64,000 nucleotides of DNA from contig CBFFRQ010000039.1 of NCBI GenBank assembly GCA_965644315.1, forward strand, positions 62,001 through 126,000, in the 5' to 3' direction. The notes under the pieces were generated by a model that made no database searches, was not told the origin of the DNA, and saw nothing but the letters and a program-made list of their open reading frames with translations. Position 1 is the stretch's first letter. Each line of letters starts with the position of its first letter. The DNA comes from Caecitellus pseudoparvulus (lineage: Eukaryota > Bigyra: Bicosoecida). This document shows, in pieces, positions 10,779 to 22,100 of the stretch. A program made the translations under genes and the position numbers.

Positions 10779-13700
10779 TCACCGCTCCAATTCATACAGC
10801 AGGATGAATGCCTGCGCCCCCAGCACGTCCTCCCGCTGGCAGGGCGTCACCTTTTCATCGTCGAAGCGGTGCCAGGCTCCCCGTGGCGCGGGGCCGCCGG
10901 CGCGTCGCCGCAGGCGAACCGAGGCAGGAGAGGCCAGGGCAGCTGCTGCGGCCTGCGCCTGGGCACGCCCCGTCAGAGGGGCCAGCACGGGCCTGCGGGG
11001 TGCCTCGCGCGTCGCACTGCCACTGCTGTCCGAGTCGTCGGCAGAGTCAGGCGCTGCGTCCAGGGCACTGCCGATGGCGTGGGGCTGCCAGCAGTACGCG
11101 ACATAGTGCCCCCGGTCGATGCCCCGCCCCTCATGCTGCACCATGCCTGCGAGGCAGTACGGGCGCTGGGCGGGGGGGGGCGGACACTGCTCCTGCAGCC
11201 CCTGCCGCATGTCCAGCCGCCCCCCCACGCAGACGTCAGAGAAGGACACGCCGCGCAGGGAGAAGCACACGTGCGCCTGTACCTTCTCCTTGGCCCCGTG
11301 CAGCGTCCACTGTGCGCGGTTCAGGTGCAAGGCGAGGATGCGCGGCAGGCGGGAGATGAGCACCTGCTTCCGCGCGGGTTGCTTGCTGCCACAGGCCTCG
11401 CATGCATAGGCGCAGTCGCCCTCCAGCGCCTCCACAGCCGCGAATCGCCGCAGGCAGGCTGACAGGGAGATGGGTCCGGAGAATGCGGGCGCATCCTTGC
11501 CTCGTCGCCCTCCTCCGCTGCCGCCTCTCCGCCCGGCTTTGCGCTTTGTCGTGCCATGCGCCACACCCAGCGACTGCGCCAGCACAACCTCAACATCGTC
11601 TGCCGCCGCACACTCCCCAGAGGTGTCCACATCCAGGGACAGGGATGTGAAGTGCTGCTGCGTGACGCTCTCCTTGCCGCATGTGTCACAGCGGATGATG
11701 GTGGCAGTGGCCCCCTGCAGTGTGTCGCGCACGAACGCCGAGGCGGGGAACCGTGGGAAGGCAACCTGGTCATCTGCGCCCCGTGTGGAAGTTGCTGCGT
11801 CCTTCGGGGGGCTCGGGCCGGCCTCGCCTGCCTCACTCTCCGCCCCTGCAGCGCACGTGACAGCGTCGGCCTGCGCTGCTCGCTTGGGCGGCACTCGCTT
11901 GGGCGGCCTGGTCGTGCGCCTGGGCTGCCGTTTGCCAGCTGCATCGCCGGCTGGCGTTTGTGCTTTCGGTGTGCTGGGCCGTGGCTTGCTCTTGGCGCTG
12001 CCAGTGGACTGTGGGGAGGCTGCCTTGGCAGCGGCCTTTCCCCCACGCTTGGGGCGTTTGGGAGGTGAACCGACACCGGCCCCTTTCGTTGTGCCAGGGG
12101 CCTTGGACCTGGAGCGCTTCCCGCCCCCAACTGCCTGTGCACTTGGCTTTGCACTGGGGGGGGGGGGCTGCTTGGTAGCCGAGCTTGCCGCTGCCGCGCG
12201 ACCGCGTGTCTTGAGCCCCACCCGCTTGGGCCGAGGCGTGGTGCTGCTCCCTTTCCGCCCAGTGCTTGAAGCTTCAGCCGCCTCGTCTGCACGGGGGCGC
12301 TTGCCAGCTGTAGGGCTGGGTGCGGGGCTGTCGTGCGTTTCGCCCAGAGCCCGTGGCGCCTTGAACGCAGCACGACTCCGCGCTCCCTTTCGCAGCCCGA
12401 TGCGACCGCCCCCAAGCAAGTGCAGGGCAGTGGGCTGCCCAGTGGAGGGAGCCCCAGTGCCAGTGGGAGCTCCCAGCACGCCAGCCAGGGTGTCAGTTGC
12501 CAGCGGTGCGAGCAGCGTGCTCATGGGCCGAGCGTCTGCAGCAGGGCGTGGCAGGGCCCCTGGGGGCTTGGGTGCACCCCCCCTCAGCAGCTCTTCATTC
12601 AACTCGTCCAGAATGGACGTGAAGAACTCTTGTGCGTCTTGCTGGGCGTAGGAGCGGAAGTGCGGCAGCAGGCGCCACACTGCGCGGACGAGCCCACCCG
12701 GCGTGATGACGGCCCAGCGCCCAGACCACACCAGGCGCGTGATGGCTGAGAGCAGAATGGTGAGGGAGTGCACGTCGTTGTGAAACATGTACAGCGTCGT
12801 GGAGGGGGCACTGGGCGTGGCGGCCGTGTCTGGCGCCGGTGTCTGCACCGGTGTGCAGGGGGACGCCACACTGCTCTCACTGCCGCCCAGGTCCAGGCGG
12901 TCCACGACGCTGGAGTCGGCAGCCTTGGGGCCCAGGGAGGGGGTGGTGTTCGCGACCTCGGCGATGGTGCGCTGGCTGCTGGTCCCTACAGCCACGCTGG
13001 CGATGGTGGTGCGCGGCTTGGACCGCACCGCTGCCGCCACGCTGCCTGGGGCCCGGCGGCTGGCCCTGGCTTTGGCGGGACGGGGGCCGTCCTGTACGAC
13101 CAGGCTGCGGTGCCCAGCGCTGTCCCCGCCGACGCTGGTGCGGCGCGACATGTCGTCGAACACCTCCGACGTCGCTTGTCGCACCAGCCGAGGCGGCGCC
13201 GACAGCAGGAACACCGACGCCTCGTCCTCCACCTGCTGCAGCCCAGACACCACCCCTGTGCCCAGTCCCGCCATGCCACTGCCTGTGCCAGAAGGCGGAG
13301 GGGGCTGGAGTGCGCTGTCCGGAGCGGTCTGTGACGCCAGGTCGCGCTCGAGCGACAGCATGCCCAGCACCGGCGACGCCTGAGCTGCCAGCACAGACGA
13401 GTCCATGCCGCCCGGGGATGAGACGTCCACTGGCGCGGGGCGTGGGGCGCGCAGGCCGTGACCAGGGGTAGCCCGGGGAGCGATGCCAGATCGCGCCGCC
13501 CCTGCCACGGCAGCTGCAGCTCCGGCGCCAGTCAGGCGCTCAATGCGCGTGTCACCGGAGTACGCAAACTGCTGCAGGGAGGTGAAGAAGCGCTTCCAGC
13601 GGCGCGTGTGCACGAGCACTTGCGTGACGGCGTTGATGTAGCAGGTGTTGCCCAGGTTCTTCATGCCCGTTCGCCCGCGAGGCAGCTTCTTGTGCCGGCG

Positions 13701-14897
13701 GATGGCGGCTGAGATGGCAGAGGCGCCCCGAGCCCCACCCTCGTCAGAGCTGGCACCACTGTCGCTGTCCCAGTACCCCGACACGACGCTCCAGCCGCCA
13801 AAGTCCGTCTCGTACCCTGCATCTGGGGCGCCGGGAGGGCTCGGGGGCCCCTCCAGCTGTGAGTCCAGCAGCTCCACCGTGCCCTGCGTCAGCGACTGGG
13901 ATGCCTGTGCCAGCTGCGAGCCGGAGGGGTCTGTCGCCGCCCCAGCGCCAGACACGGCTCCAGACGTACTTTGCGAGGCGGCGGCAGCCGAGGGCGGCGC
14001 CGCGCCCCCGCCTGCCGCCTCAGCCTCGCTGCCGACACTGACGGCGCCAGAGGCGGATGCGGCCGTGGACCGCGTGCGCTGAAGTGGTACCGTGACAGCT
14101 GCGGTGCTGCGCCCCCCTCTGGCCCTGTTCCATGAGAAGAACACCTTGGCTAGAGTCAGGCGGCGGTGCCAGACGACAGCCGTCTGGTACAGGTCACTCA
14201 GGCGCTGCAGCTGCAGGGCACGGGGAGGGAGGCCGGGAAGGCTGCCAGAAGAGGGCAGGGACGTGCTGGGCGTCGCAGCTGTGCCCCTGCGGGTGGTCAG
14301 GCCCGCCACCCGCCCGTCTGTGAGGATGTGCAGCTGCTGCCGCAGCAGGGCGATGTCGCCACGCGGGTCCGCCCCCTGCGCGTCAGGCAGCACCCACTCG
14401 TCACACTTGTAGCAGAACACCGTGCCGTCGGGCAGGTGCATGCCCAGGGTGTGTGAGGGGTTGGCGCGAAAGTGCTTCAGAGCGTGCTGGCCAGGTTGCT
14501 GCCGACCACAGCCGGCGTGGCCGCACGTGAGGCACACCACCACGTCGGCTCGGCACGCACACTCTGCCTGGCTGCATCCCCACAACACAGGCCGGTTCAA
14601 GGTGGGCCACACGGCGTCCCGGCTCACAGCGCCGCCGTGAGTGCAGGATTTGAAGGCTTTGCCTGGAGCGGTGGCGTGGGCCTTTGCGCTGGTGGGAAGC
14701 GATGGCGCACGAGGGCGCTTTGAGCCGCCTACTGGCGCCTTGACTACCATGGCTGGCGATGTGCCGCCCTTTGCCCTATCTGCCTGCTGTGGCGAGGCGT
14801 TGGAAGGGGGGGACTCCGAGGCGGCCTCTGGCTGCGCCGTTGCCAGGCGCTTGGACCGGCGCACGCCCCCGCCTGAACGGGAGCGAGTGCGGACCAT
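10779..14897 (-). CDS. Ubiquitin carboxyl-terminal hydrolase, USP44/USP49 type
   Basis: Intronless gene of 1372 residues. A ZnF-UBP domain lies at about residues 86-170 (SCTHGG, CLTCGHAGCGR, HALKHF, VFCYKCDEWVL). It is followed by LYQTAVVWHRR and LAKVFFSWNR, the linker signature of human USP44/USP49. The Cys box NLGNTCYINAVTQVL is near residue 415 and QQDAQEFF near 750. A zinc-knuckle CDTCGKE is near 1070, and the His box GRGIDRGHYVAYCW plus RFDDEKV at about 1255-1350. All catalytic elements are present, so it should be an active cysteine deubiquitinase; USP44/49 act on ubiquitinated H2B and in mitotic checkpoint control in animals. The catalytic domain is greatly expanded by Ala/Pro/Ser and Lys-rich low-complexity inserts. 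The N-terminal basic stretch (RRSKR) suggests nuclear localisation. It lies tail to tail with WASHC4. Confidence 0.9.
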   Translation of the reverse strand: MVRTRSRSGGGVRRSKRLATAQPEAASESPPSNASPQQADRAKGGTSPAMVVKAPVGGSKRPRAPSLPTSAKAHATAPGKAFKSCTHGGAVSRDAVWPTLNRPVLWGCSQAECACRADVVVCLTCGHAGCGRQQPGQHALKHFRANPSHTLGMHLPDGTVFCYKCDEWVLPDAQGADPRGDIALLRQQLHILTDGRVAGLTTRRGTAATPSTSLPSSGSLPGLPPRALQLQRLSDLYQTAVVWHRRLTLAKVFFSWNRARGGRSTAAVTVPLQRTRSTAASASGAVSVGSEAEAAGGGAAPPSAAAASQSTSGAVSGAGAATDPSGSQLAQASQSLTQGTVELLDSQLEGPPSPPGAPDAGYETDFGGWSVVSGYWDSDSGASSDEGGARGASAISAAIRRHKKLPRGRTGMKNLGNTCYINAVTQVLVHTRRWKRFFTSLQQFAYSGDTRIERLTGAGAAAAVAGAARSGIAPRATPGHGLRAPRPAPVDVSSPGGMDSSVLAAQASPVLGMLSLERDLASQTAPDSALQPPPPSGTGSGMAGLGTGVVSGLQQVEDEASVFLLSAPPRLVRQATSEVFDDMSRRTSVGGDSAGHRSLVVQDGPRPAKARASRRAPGSVAAAVRSKPRTTIASVAVGTSSQRTIAEVANTTPSLGPKAADSSVVDRLDLGGSESSVASPCTPVQTPAPDTAATPSAPSTTLYMFHNDVHSLTILLSAITRLVWSGRWAVITPGGLVRAVWRLLPHFRSYAQQDAQEFFTSILDELNEELLRGGAPKPPGALPRPAADARPMSTLLAPLATDTLAGVLGAPTGTGAPSTGQPTALHLLGGGRIGLRKGARSRAAFKAPRALGETHDSPAPSPTAGKRPRADEAAEASSTGRKGSSTTPRPKRVGLKTRGRAAAASSATKQPPPPSAKPSAQAVGGGKRSRSKAPGTTKGAGVGSPPKRPKRGGKAAAKAASPQSTGSAKSKPRPSTPKAQTPAGDAAGKRQPRRTTRPPKRVPPKRAAQADAVTCAAGAESEAGEAGPSPPKDAATSTRGADDQVAFPRFPASAFVRDTLQGATATIIRCDTCGKESVTQQHFTSLSLDVDTSGECAAADDVEVVLAQSLGVAHGTTKRKAGRRGGSGGGRRGKDAPAFSGPISLSACLRRFAAVEALEGDCAYACEACGSKQPARKQVLISRLPRILALHLNRAQWTLHGAKEKVQAHVCFSLRGVSFSDVCVGGRLDMRQGLQEQCPPPPAQRPYCLAGMVQHEGRGIDRGHYVAYCWQPHAIGSALDAAPDSADDSDSSGSATREAPRRPVLAPLTGRAQAQAAAAALASPASVRLRRRAGGPAPRGAWHRFDDEKVTPCQREDVLGAQAFILLYELER

Positions 14898-15374
14898 GCT
14901 GCGAAGCGGCCTGATAAATTGTACTTGCTTTGTTAGGAAAAGCTAACCGAGAGCGCTCCGCCCCTGAAGGCTGCCCTGCTGTTGAAGGGAATGGAGTGAA
15001 CGTTTCACGCCAGCGTTTCGTTCGCAGGCACGCGCAATGTTTGAACTCGAAAAACAACCCCAGCTTCCCGCAAATCGCCTGCGTGACAAACCTGGCGGAT
15101 ACTCACAGCTGACAGAAATAATCCGCCCTGGCTGTCTGCTCCGTCCTGCAGCTCAATTCGGCAGCCGCCAAAATAGCCCAAAAACAGTGCCTGGCTCGGC
15201 GCTTTCTGCCAGGCTTGGTGGGGCCGGGGCCTCGTAGCGCGCTCCCTGGGTGCAGGGGAGACCTGGCCAGTGCGCGCTGCAGTGCGCGAAGCCGAACCCA
15301 CGCGTGAGGTGGGGTGTTTTGGTCGTGCCCTGCTCGCTGCCTCGCTGCGACATGCATTTCTCTCACACTGCCCC
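14898..15374. other. Upstream region of the USP gene and 3' flank of the membrane-protein gene
   Basis: About 480 bp between two minus-strand genes. Read on the minus strand, a CAATTT core lies about 28 bp before the USP start codon (around 14917-14925), a partial match to the recurring CAATTTCCGC element. No coding exon, tRNA or repeat is evident. Confidence 0.4.
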
Positions 15375-16022
15375 TCACCGAGCACTCTGCAGCACTGTCC
15401 AGGACACCTGCAGCAGCTGGGCGACAGCGGGGAGGAGAGACACGTAGGCCGCAGGGCGCACCTGCAGCGTGCCTCTGAAGTCCACCTCCATGGTCAGGAA
15501 GTGGAAGACACCCAGTGCGCTGGCGGTGGAAGCCAGTGCGTCAGCCCACGGCAAGATGGTAACGGACACCAGGACCGCCACGGCCAGAGCGGCGTGGCCG
15601 ACGATGACAGACAGCACTCGGAGCGCCTCCATGCGCTGCTTGGTCGTCGCCTTGCCCAGGGCGGTCGCTGCTGCCTCTTGCAGAGGGCGGTGCAGGGCCG
15701 GCCACCACCGTTGGCGTGGTGCGAAGAGAACCACGCTGAGGGCGCTGTGCACGAGAAGCAAGCTGAGGCCCGCATCAAAGAGCCCGGATCCCCCATCTGA
15801 CAGTGCCTGGGGCACAAAGGGCACGTGTTTGGCGACCAACAGCGGCAGCCCTGCGAGCGCGAGGACTTTGTTCACCTCCCCAAGCGAGTGATGCCAGCCC
15901 TTCCGCAGCGCAAGCACGTTGACCAGCTGCTGCACGTCCAGCCGTTTGAGGGTCTTGTCGTATGCGGTGTACGTCAAGACAAAGAAGGCCACCACCAGGG
16001 CGGCTGCAACGGCGGAGTTCAT
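15375..16022 (-). CDS. Small multi-spanning membrane protein, function unknown
   Basis: Single-exon frame of 215 residues, using the ATG at 16022 that opens MNSAVAAALVVAFFVL. An in-frame upstream extension exists but lacks any family-like sequence. Hydrophobic stretches at about residues 3-22, 50-68, 80-98, 130-150 and 158-175, plus one near 190-208, suggest five or six transmembrane helices. Polar loops include KRLDVQQLVNVLALRKGW and a conserved-looking FHFLTMEVDFRG. I do not recognise the family. The decamer GCGGAAATTG (minus-strand reading) lies about 48 bp before the start codon, in the same configuration as for RRP5 and the PPIE-like gene. That supports this start. It lies 148 bp beyond the 3' end of RRP5 in the same direction. 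Confidence 0.7.
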   Translation of the reverse strand: MNSAVAAALVVAFFVLTYTAYDKTLKRLDVQQLVNVLALRKGWHHSLGEVNKVLALAGLPLLVAKHVPFVPQALSDGGSGLFDAGLSLLLVHSALSVVLFAPRQRWWPALHRPLQEAAATALGKATTKQRMEALRVLSVIVGHAALAVAVLVSVTILPWADALASTASALGVFHFLTMEVDFRGTLQVRPAAYVSLLPAVAQLLQVSWTVLQSAR

Positions 16023-16070
16023 GGTGCTGCCACTGAATGCAGAGCAGAGCAACTTGCCGTGTGTGCCTGC

Positions 16071-16080
16071 CAATTTCCGC
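16071..16080 (+). promoter_or_regulatory. CAATTTCCGC element upstream of the membrane-protein gene
   Basis: Exact decamer CAATTTCCGC on the plus strand, about 48 bp upstream of the minus-strand start codon at 16022. It is one of seven exact copies in the window, all near gene 5' ends. A promoter, initiator or transcription-factor role is inferred. Confidence 0.5.
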
Positions 16081-16170
16081 AACCTCTCCGGGCGTCCCGA
16101 CGCAGCCAGGCACGGCAAAGGATTGAAACCAAGTGTGAGATGGAAAGAAGTGTCTGCACGTGTGCATTGC

Positions 16171-19100
16171 TCATTCATCGCTGTCTGACTCCTCGTCGGA
16201 GGAGCCCTCGTCACTGCTGCCGCTGCCGTCGCTGTCGCTGGACCCGCTGGAATCCCCAGAGTCAGACTCTGAGCCAGACTCTGAGCCAGACGCAGCGGGC
16301 TGCAGGCGCGCAATGTACGCTTGTGCCAGACGGGCCACCTTGGCTTGCCCGGCCTCGTCGCCATGCTCGCGCTCCAGCGCCATGAACTTGTTCAGCGCCG
16401 ACTTCATCTTGTGCGTGCCCAGTGGCGAGGCGGTCAGTCGCTCCAGCAGCGCACGCGCCTTGTCCACGTTGCCTGCCTTCACCTCGGCGTCCACGAACAC
16501 GAACCAGAGGTCCAGGCGGCTGGGGGCGCTGGCCAGCAGCCCCTCCATGAGCGTGCGCCCGCGCTCCACGCTGCCGGCGGGGGAGCGCATCTCCAACAGC
16601 GCGAAACGCTGCACCAGCCCTGTGTGGTGGCGCTTGTGGGCGCCACGCAGAGCGCGCTCCAGCAGGGATCGGCCCGCCTCCACGTTCCCTGCGCGGAAGC
16701 GAGCCTCTGCCCACGCCAGCCACAGCTTGGGGTTGTCCCCGTACTTGCGCACGGCAGTGTTGTACACCTTCTCCGCAGCCTGTGGGCGCCCCCGCTCTTC
16801 GTGGATGCGGGCGACCTTCAGCTGCACAGTCTCAGGGTCGTTGCTGGCAAGGGCTCGCTTGTACACCGCCTTGAAGGACGCGTCGTCGCCGTTGGCGGCC
16901 TCCAGGTTCAGGTACGCCAGCCACAGGCTCAGCTTCTCGGCAGGTTCACGGAAACGCAGCGCCGCCACGGCACGCTCAGCTACCGCGCGCGCCGCATCCA
17001 TGTCTGTCAGGGACACGTGCCAGGCCATGTACCGGATCCAGCCAAAGGCCTTGCCCGGCTCGGCCGTCACGAGGCGCTCGAAGTCGTCGGCTGTCTCAGG
17101 CGCAGCGCCGTCGTCGGCCAGCCGCGCCTCCGCGGCAGCCACGCCCAGTCCACGCTTGGAGCTGGCCTTGGGCGCCTTCTTGCCGGTACGAGACATCGCG
17201 GCGCCAGCCTCCTCCTCCTCCTCTTCGCTGTCAGACACCGCTCGCCCAGTGCCCCAGTCGAAGCCAGACGTGCCAGCGGCAGCGCCAGCGTCGTCATCCG
17301 TCTCCGAGTCAGAGCCAGAGTCAGCCGAGGCGCTTGGTGAGGCCTCACCCTCGTCGCTGGAGGCACCTGCTGCCGTGGCGGCCGGTGCCGCCCTGTCGCT
17401 CAGTCCCAGCATGTCCGCCATGGCACTCTGCAGGCCAGCACTGACCTGCACCTCCGCGACATCCACGTCGGAGTCAGAGTCTCCCTCGAAGCGCATGGCG
17501 CCCTCACCGCCATCAGAGTCTGACGCGTCGCTGTCGCTGTCGCTGCCACTGCCGGACTCTGACGCAGAGCTGTGCAGCTGCTCCAGGTCGGCCAGGGTCA
17601 CGACGCCCCCTGCGTCTCTTGCCGCAGCGACCTTCTCAGGGTCCATGCTCACGGCCACCTTGCCGTCCTCCTTGGTGCCCAGCACCACCACCTGCACCTT
17701 GTCCCCAGCGCTGTACATGTCCGGCAAGTCGTCCGCCCGCACGGCGCCGCCCTCGTCGCTGCCGACCTCGCTCACGTGGGCAAGTGCGCGGCAAGTGCTC
17801 ACAGCGCCAGACCCAGGCATGCACAGGTTGACAAAGACGCCGAAGGGCGCTGCGTTGCGCACGACGGCGGTCCACACCTGCCCTGGGAACACATGGCCCA
17901 GGGGCAGGGGCTCCTCGGGCCCCAGGCTGCCCACCCCCCCCCGGGACCCTGCGCCAGACACGTCCGAGGGACGCAGGGACAGGTCCAGGCGGCCCCCGCC
18001 AGGCGCCTTGGCTGACGGCACGAACGCCTTCACCTTGGCCGTCACCAGCTTGCCAGGGGGGAAGTCACTGGCCGTGTTCTTGACAAAGCCGTCAGACAGG
18101 TCGCTGAGCAGGACACGGGCGGTGACCAGGGGCGTCAGGCGCACGAAGCAGCCCTTGGGCGTCGTGGACGCCACGTAGCCCTTCACGATGGCGCCGACGC
18201 TGTGGGCGGGCGCCACCTCCGCCTCCTCCACTGCCGCCAGCACGCTGGGTGTCAGGCCTCCCTCCACCGCCTTGGCGATGAGGGTGGGCCGCAGGGTGGC
18301 CTGCAGCTGGCCGCTGGAGCCAGGAGCTGTGCGCAGCAGCGCCACCTGCACCAGGGTGCCCTCAGGCACGCCGTCGAATGGGTGGGACCGCCACTCGGAC
18401 GGCTCAGCGGAGTGCGTCGCATCCACTGTCGCAAAGCCCTGCCGCACAGTGGCGCCAGCAGCTGTGCGGGCACCCGGGAAGACGCCGCCTGGCAGCGCCA
18501 AGCGCAGGCGGGGGCCGGCGTGCTGAGGGGGCGGCACGATGGTGGTGGAGCCCTTGGCAGCCACCTCTGCCGCCGCAGCTGCCCGGATGAGGGCGCCCTG
18601 GGAGGCGGCGTCCTCCTCCCGCGGCAGCGTGACCATGGCCACGGACAGGGTGCCCGGTTTGCGGGGCACGCCGGCGGTGCGCATCCACTCCTTCACAGTG
18701 GCCAACGCCTGTGCCGTGGCGCCTGTGCTGGCCTCGCCTGAGGCAGGCACTGCAGCGGCGGCGGGTGTCAGGGCCGCGGGGCCCAGCTCGTGCCATGCCA
18801 GCAGGCCCAGGCGGATGCTGCCGGTAAGGATGACAGAGGAGAAGCCCTTGAGCGCGACCTCCGCACTGGCCTTGCGAGGGTGGCTGCCCTTCTTCTTGCG
18901 CTGCTTCTTGCCCTCGGCGGCAGCGTGGGAGGGCGTGCGGGGGGTGGCGCCGGTGATGACCAGCGGCACGATGCAGCCCAGGCCCCGGGAGCCGATGACC
19001 TGCTTCACCTGCTTCAGCATGATGCCCGCCTCCAGGACAGGCACAGACACCACGGCGCCGCCGCCAATCCCGACGAGGACGCTGGCAGGCGCGACAGGGC

Positions 19101-22100
19101 CCAGGGGCGTGGCGCCAGGGGCGGCGGTTCCTTGGGGCTCAGGCCGGGAGGAGGCAGGTGTGGTGCCCAGCACGATGCCCCAGCCCAGCGCACCCACACC
19201 CAGCCCCACGCCGTACCGCAGCCATGAAGTGAGAGGTGTGTTGGACAGGAACAGCGCCTCCGTGGCGCCCGCGGGAGACGATGCGTCGCTGCCAGGCACG
19301 GCCACACCGCTGCTCTGCACGATGGGCGTGGACAGGGCCGCCGCCGTCGGGGGCTGCGGCGCCGGGGTCCCCAGCAAGGGGGGTGCCCACACCTCCACGG
19401 CAGAGGCTGCCGGCGTTGGCTCCGGCGCCTCTGCCTCTCGCCCGCGCTTGCTGCTCTTGCGCTTCTTCTTGGCGCTGGGTGGGGCGCCCGCCGCCGAGCC
19501 GGGCTGTGAGGCGGCCAGGGGGCGGTGGCTGGCCAGCTCGCCTGCCTCGGCATCCACGTCGGCGTGACGCGCCGTCACCACGATGTGGACGTGCCCCACG
19601 GAGCCCTCCTGCCCAGAGGCGGCCACGCGCACAGACACGACCTTGACCAGCACCTTCTGCCCCTCCCGCAGGGACGGCACGGGTGCCCGAGCGAAAACTC
19701 CCTTGAGCTGAGGAACGGCCCGCCCGCCCAGCTCGGCGTCCGAGCCTGCACGGCCCGTGTACGGGTCCCACTCCACTGCCTCGGACAGGGGGAGGGAGGC
19801 AGTGTACACGCCTGTGACGCCTGCCAACGCCACGGGCGCGGAGGTGTCTGCGACGCCCACCACCGGCTTGCCGTGCAGTGCGCCCGGCACATTGCGCACC
19901 GTCGCACGCACCAGCTGCCCGGGGCGCAAGGAGGCAGCGGGCACGGTAGGCTTGGGCTCGGGCTTGGTGCCCGCTTGGCTGCTGCCCTTGGCCAGGGGGG
20001 GTGAGTTGCCCCCTGCGGCAAAGGGCAGGGACAGCAGCAGGGGAGCGGCATCTTGCCCATCCTCGTCGTCGGTTGAGGGCACGCGAGTCACCATGGCGAG
20101 ATGGGTGGAGCCCACCTCTGGGCCATCCGGCACTCCTCCCGCCAGGGGGATGCTGTACTCACACAGGGAGGCCAGGCCCACCACCACGCCGTCAGCACCG
20201 TCCTTGCCCACTGGCACCAGCACACTGGCGTAACGAGCGTCTCGCCCGATGTGTCCCACCGTCACAGTCACCAGCTGACCTGTCTGCAGTCCCGAGTTGA
20301 CCGCAGCAATAGCGCGGGGTGCGCCTCCAGCGCCGCTGGCGCTCTTGCGTGAGCGCTTCTTGGAGGGCGCCTCTGCCGGCTGCAGGGCCAGGCTGCCGAT
20401 GATGACGTCAGCGAAGATGTTCAGGTCCAGCACGTGCAGCGTGACGACGTCGCCGACGCCAGGCAGCGACGGCGCATGCTCGGCAGGTACGAAGGCCTCC
20501 CCTGCGAACGGTGCGCCCTCCACCTCCGTCACTCGCACAGCGACGCCCTCCTCCGTCACGCCCCTCACGACCCCGGAGCAGGCCGCGCCCACTGGTACGC
20601 GGGCCCGGGACAGAGCAGGCAGCGCCTCAGCCTCAGCGTCCTCTGCCGCCCGCTCAGCCTCCTCTTCAGAGTCAGAGGCGTCACCTTGAGCGTTGCCACC
20701 CTCGGCCATGCTCTGCATGAAACGCATGAGGCGGTCCTCGTCCACCAGCGTGTCGCGCAGGCAGCCTGCCCACAGCTGCGCCGCCACCTCTGCCTGGGCG
20801 GAATTGGGCGCCGCAACACGGGCCATGGCGCGTGTGACGACAGAGGGCCGTGTGTCCAAGTTCACCTGTGAGCTGGAGGGCGTGCTGGACACCACTGCCA
20901 GCACCGTCTGCCCCTCCACCAGCACCTCCTCGGGGCTGTCGATGAGCGCGTCTGACAGCTGGCTGGGCGGCGCCAGACCCACGGCGTCCCCCAGGCACTG
21001 GATGAAGGCACCCACCGACGTGACGCCCGACACATACCCCGCCACCAGCGCGCCCTTGCGCACACCCGCCCACGAGGTCGGGCACAGCAGGGTGGAGCGG
21101 GAGGCAACGCCCTCCTCCGCGGCAGCTGCCTCGGCGTCCGCCTTGCCCACGCCCAGCACTCCACGCTGCCCAAGAGCTGCAGCCAGGAGCAGTGGCTTCA
21201 GGCTCAGCAGGGGCACATCCACTTGACCGCGTCCGCTGGCCTTGGCAGCGGCCAGGGCAGGCTGCAGGGCCGTCGCAAGGTGCCCGTGCTTCGCGAGGGT
21301 GGAGGCGCCCACCTTGCGCCTGCCCACGACCAGGGCGGTGTCCAGCGCCTCGCCCTCCTGCAGGGCACGTGCCAGTGCCACGGACAGCGTCGGGTCGTCG
21401 CTGGTGTGCGTCACGGGCAGCAGGGCCGGGGCGCCAGAGGGCAGGCGTAGCACCAGCACGGCCTTGTGAGCCTCCTCCACCGCCGCCTCATCCAGCTCCT
21501 CCTCGTCCGAGTCCAGGTCGTCCTCGGCAGCCCACGAGGCGGGCCGCCCCACGACGATGGCGCCAGAGACAGTGGAGCCCACCCTGGCCCCAGCCATGGC
21601 GGCCAGGTCAGCTGCGCCGCCTTCCGGTACAGCGTCAGCGTCCTCCTCGACGCCCTCCAGCTGCAGGGACATGGTCAGGCGCCCTGCAACGGCGTCAGTG
21701 TGCACGAGGCGAGCCTGCACGACCCGCCCCACAGGGTGCGATGCCGCCATGCTCTGCACAGTGGACGTGTCGGTACCGATGGCCTCCAGGTCGGCCTTGG
21801 GCACCAGCCCGTGCACGTTGCCAAACGCCGTGAGGATGATGCCTGCAGGGCGCACGGCGCTGACAAACGCGTGCACCACGGGCCTGTCCTCCTCGTCTGG
21901 GCCACCTGCAGCGATGATGGCGGCAGCTTGAGGGTACGACGTCAGCACTTGCAGAGGTGTCTGCACAAGGGTCGGCTTCAGCGTCACCATGACCAGGCGC
22001 CGGGCCGTGTCCACAGTCAACACACGCGCCTGCACTTCCGTGTCTGGGGCGAGCTTGGCTAGCACACGCGCAGGCACTGCCGCGTTGGCGCTGGCCGTGT

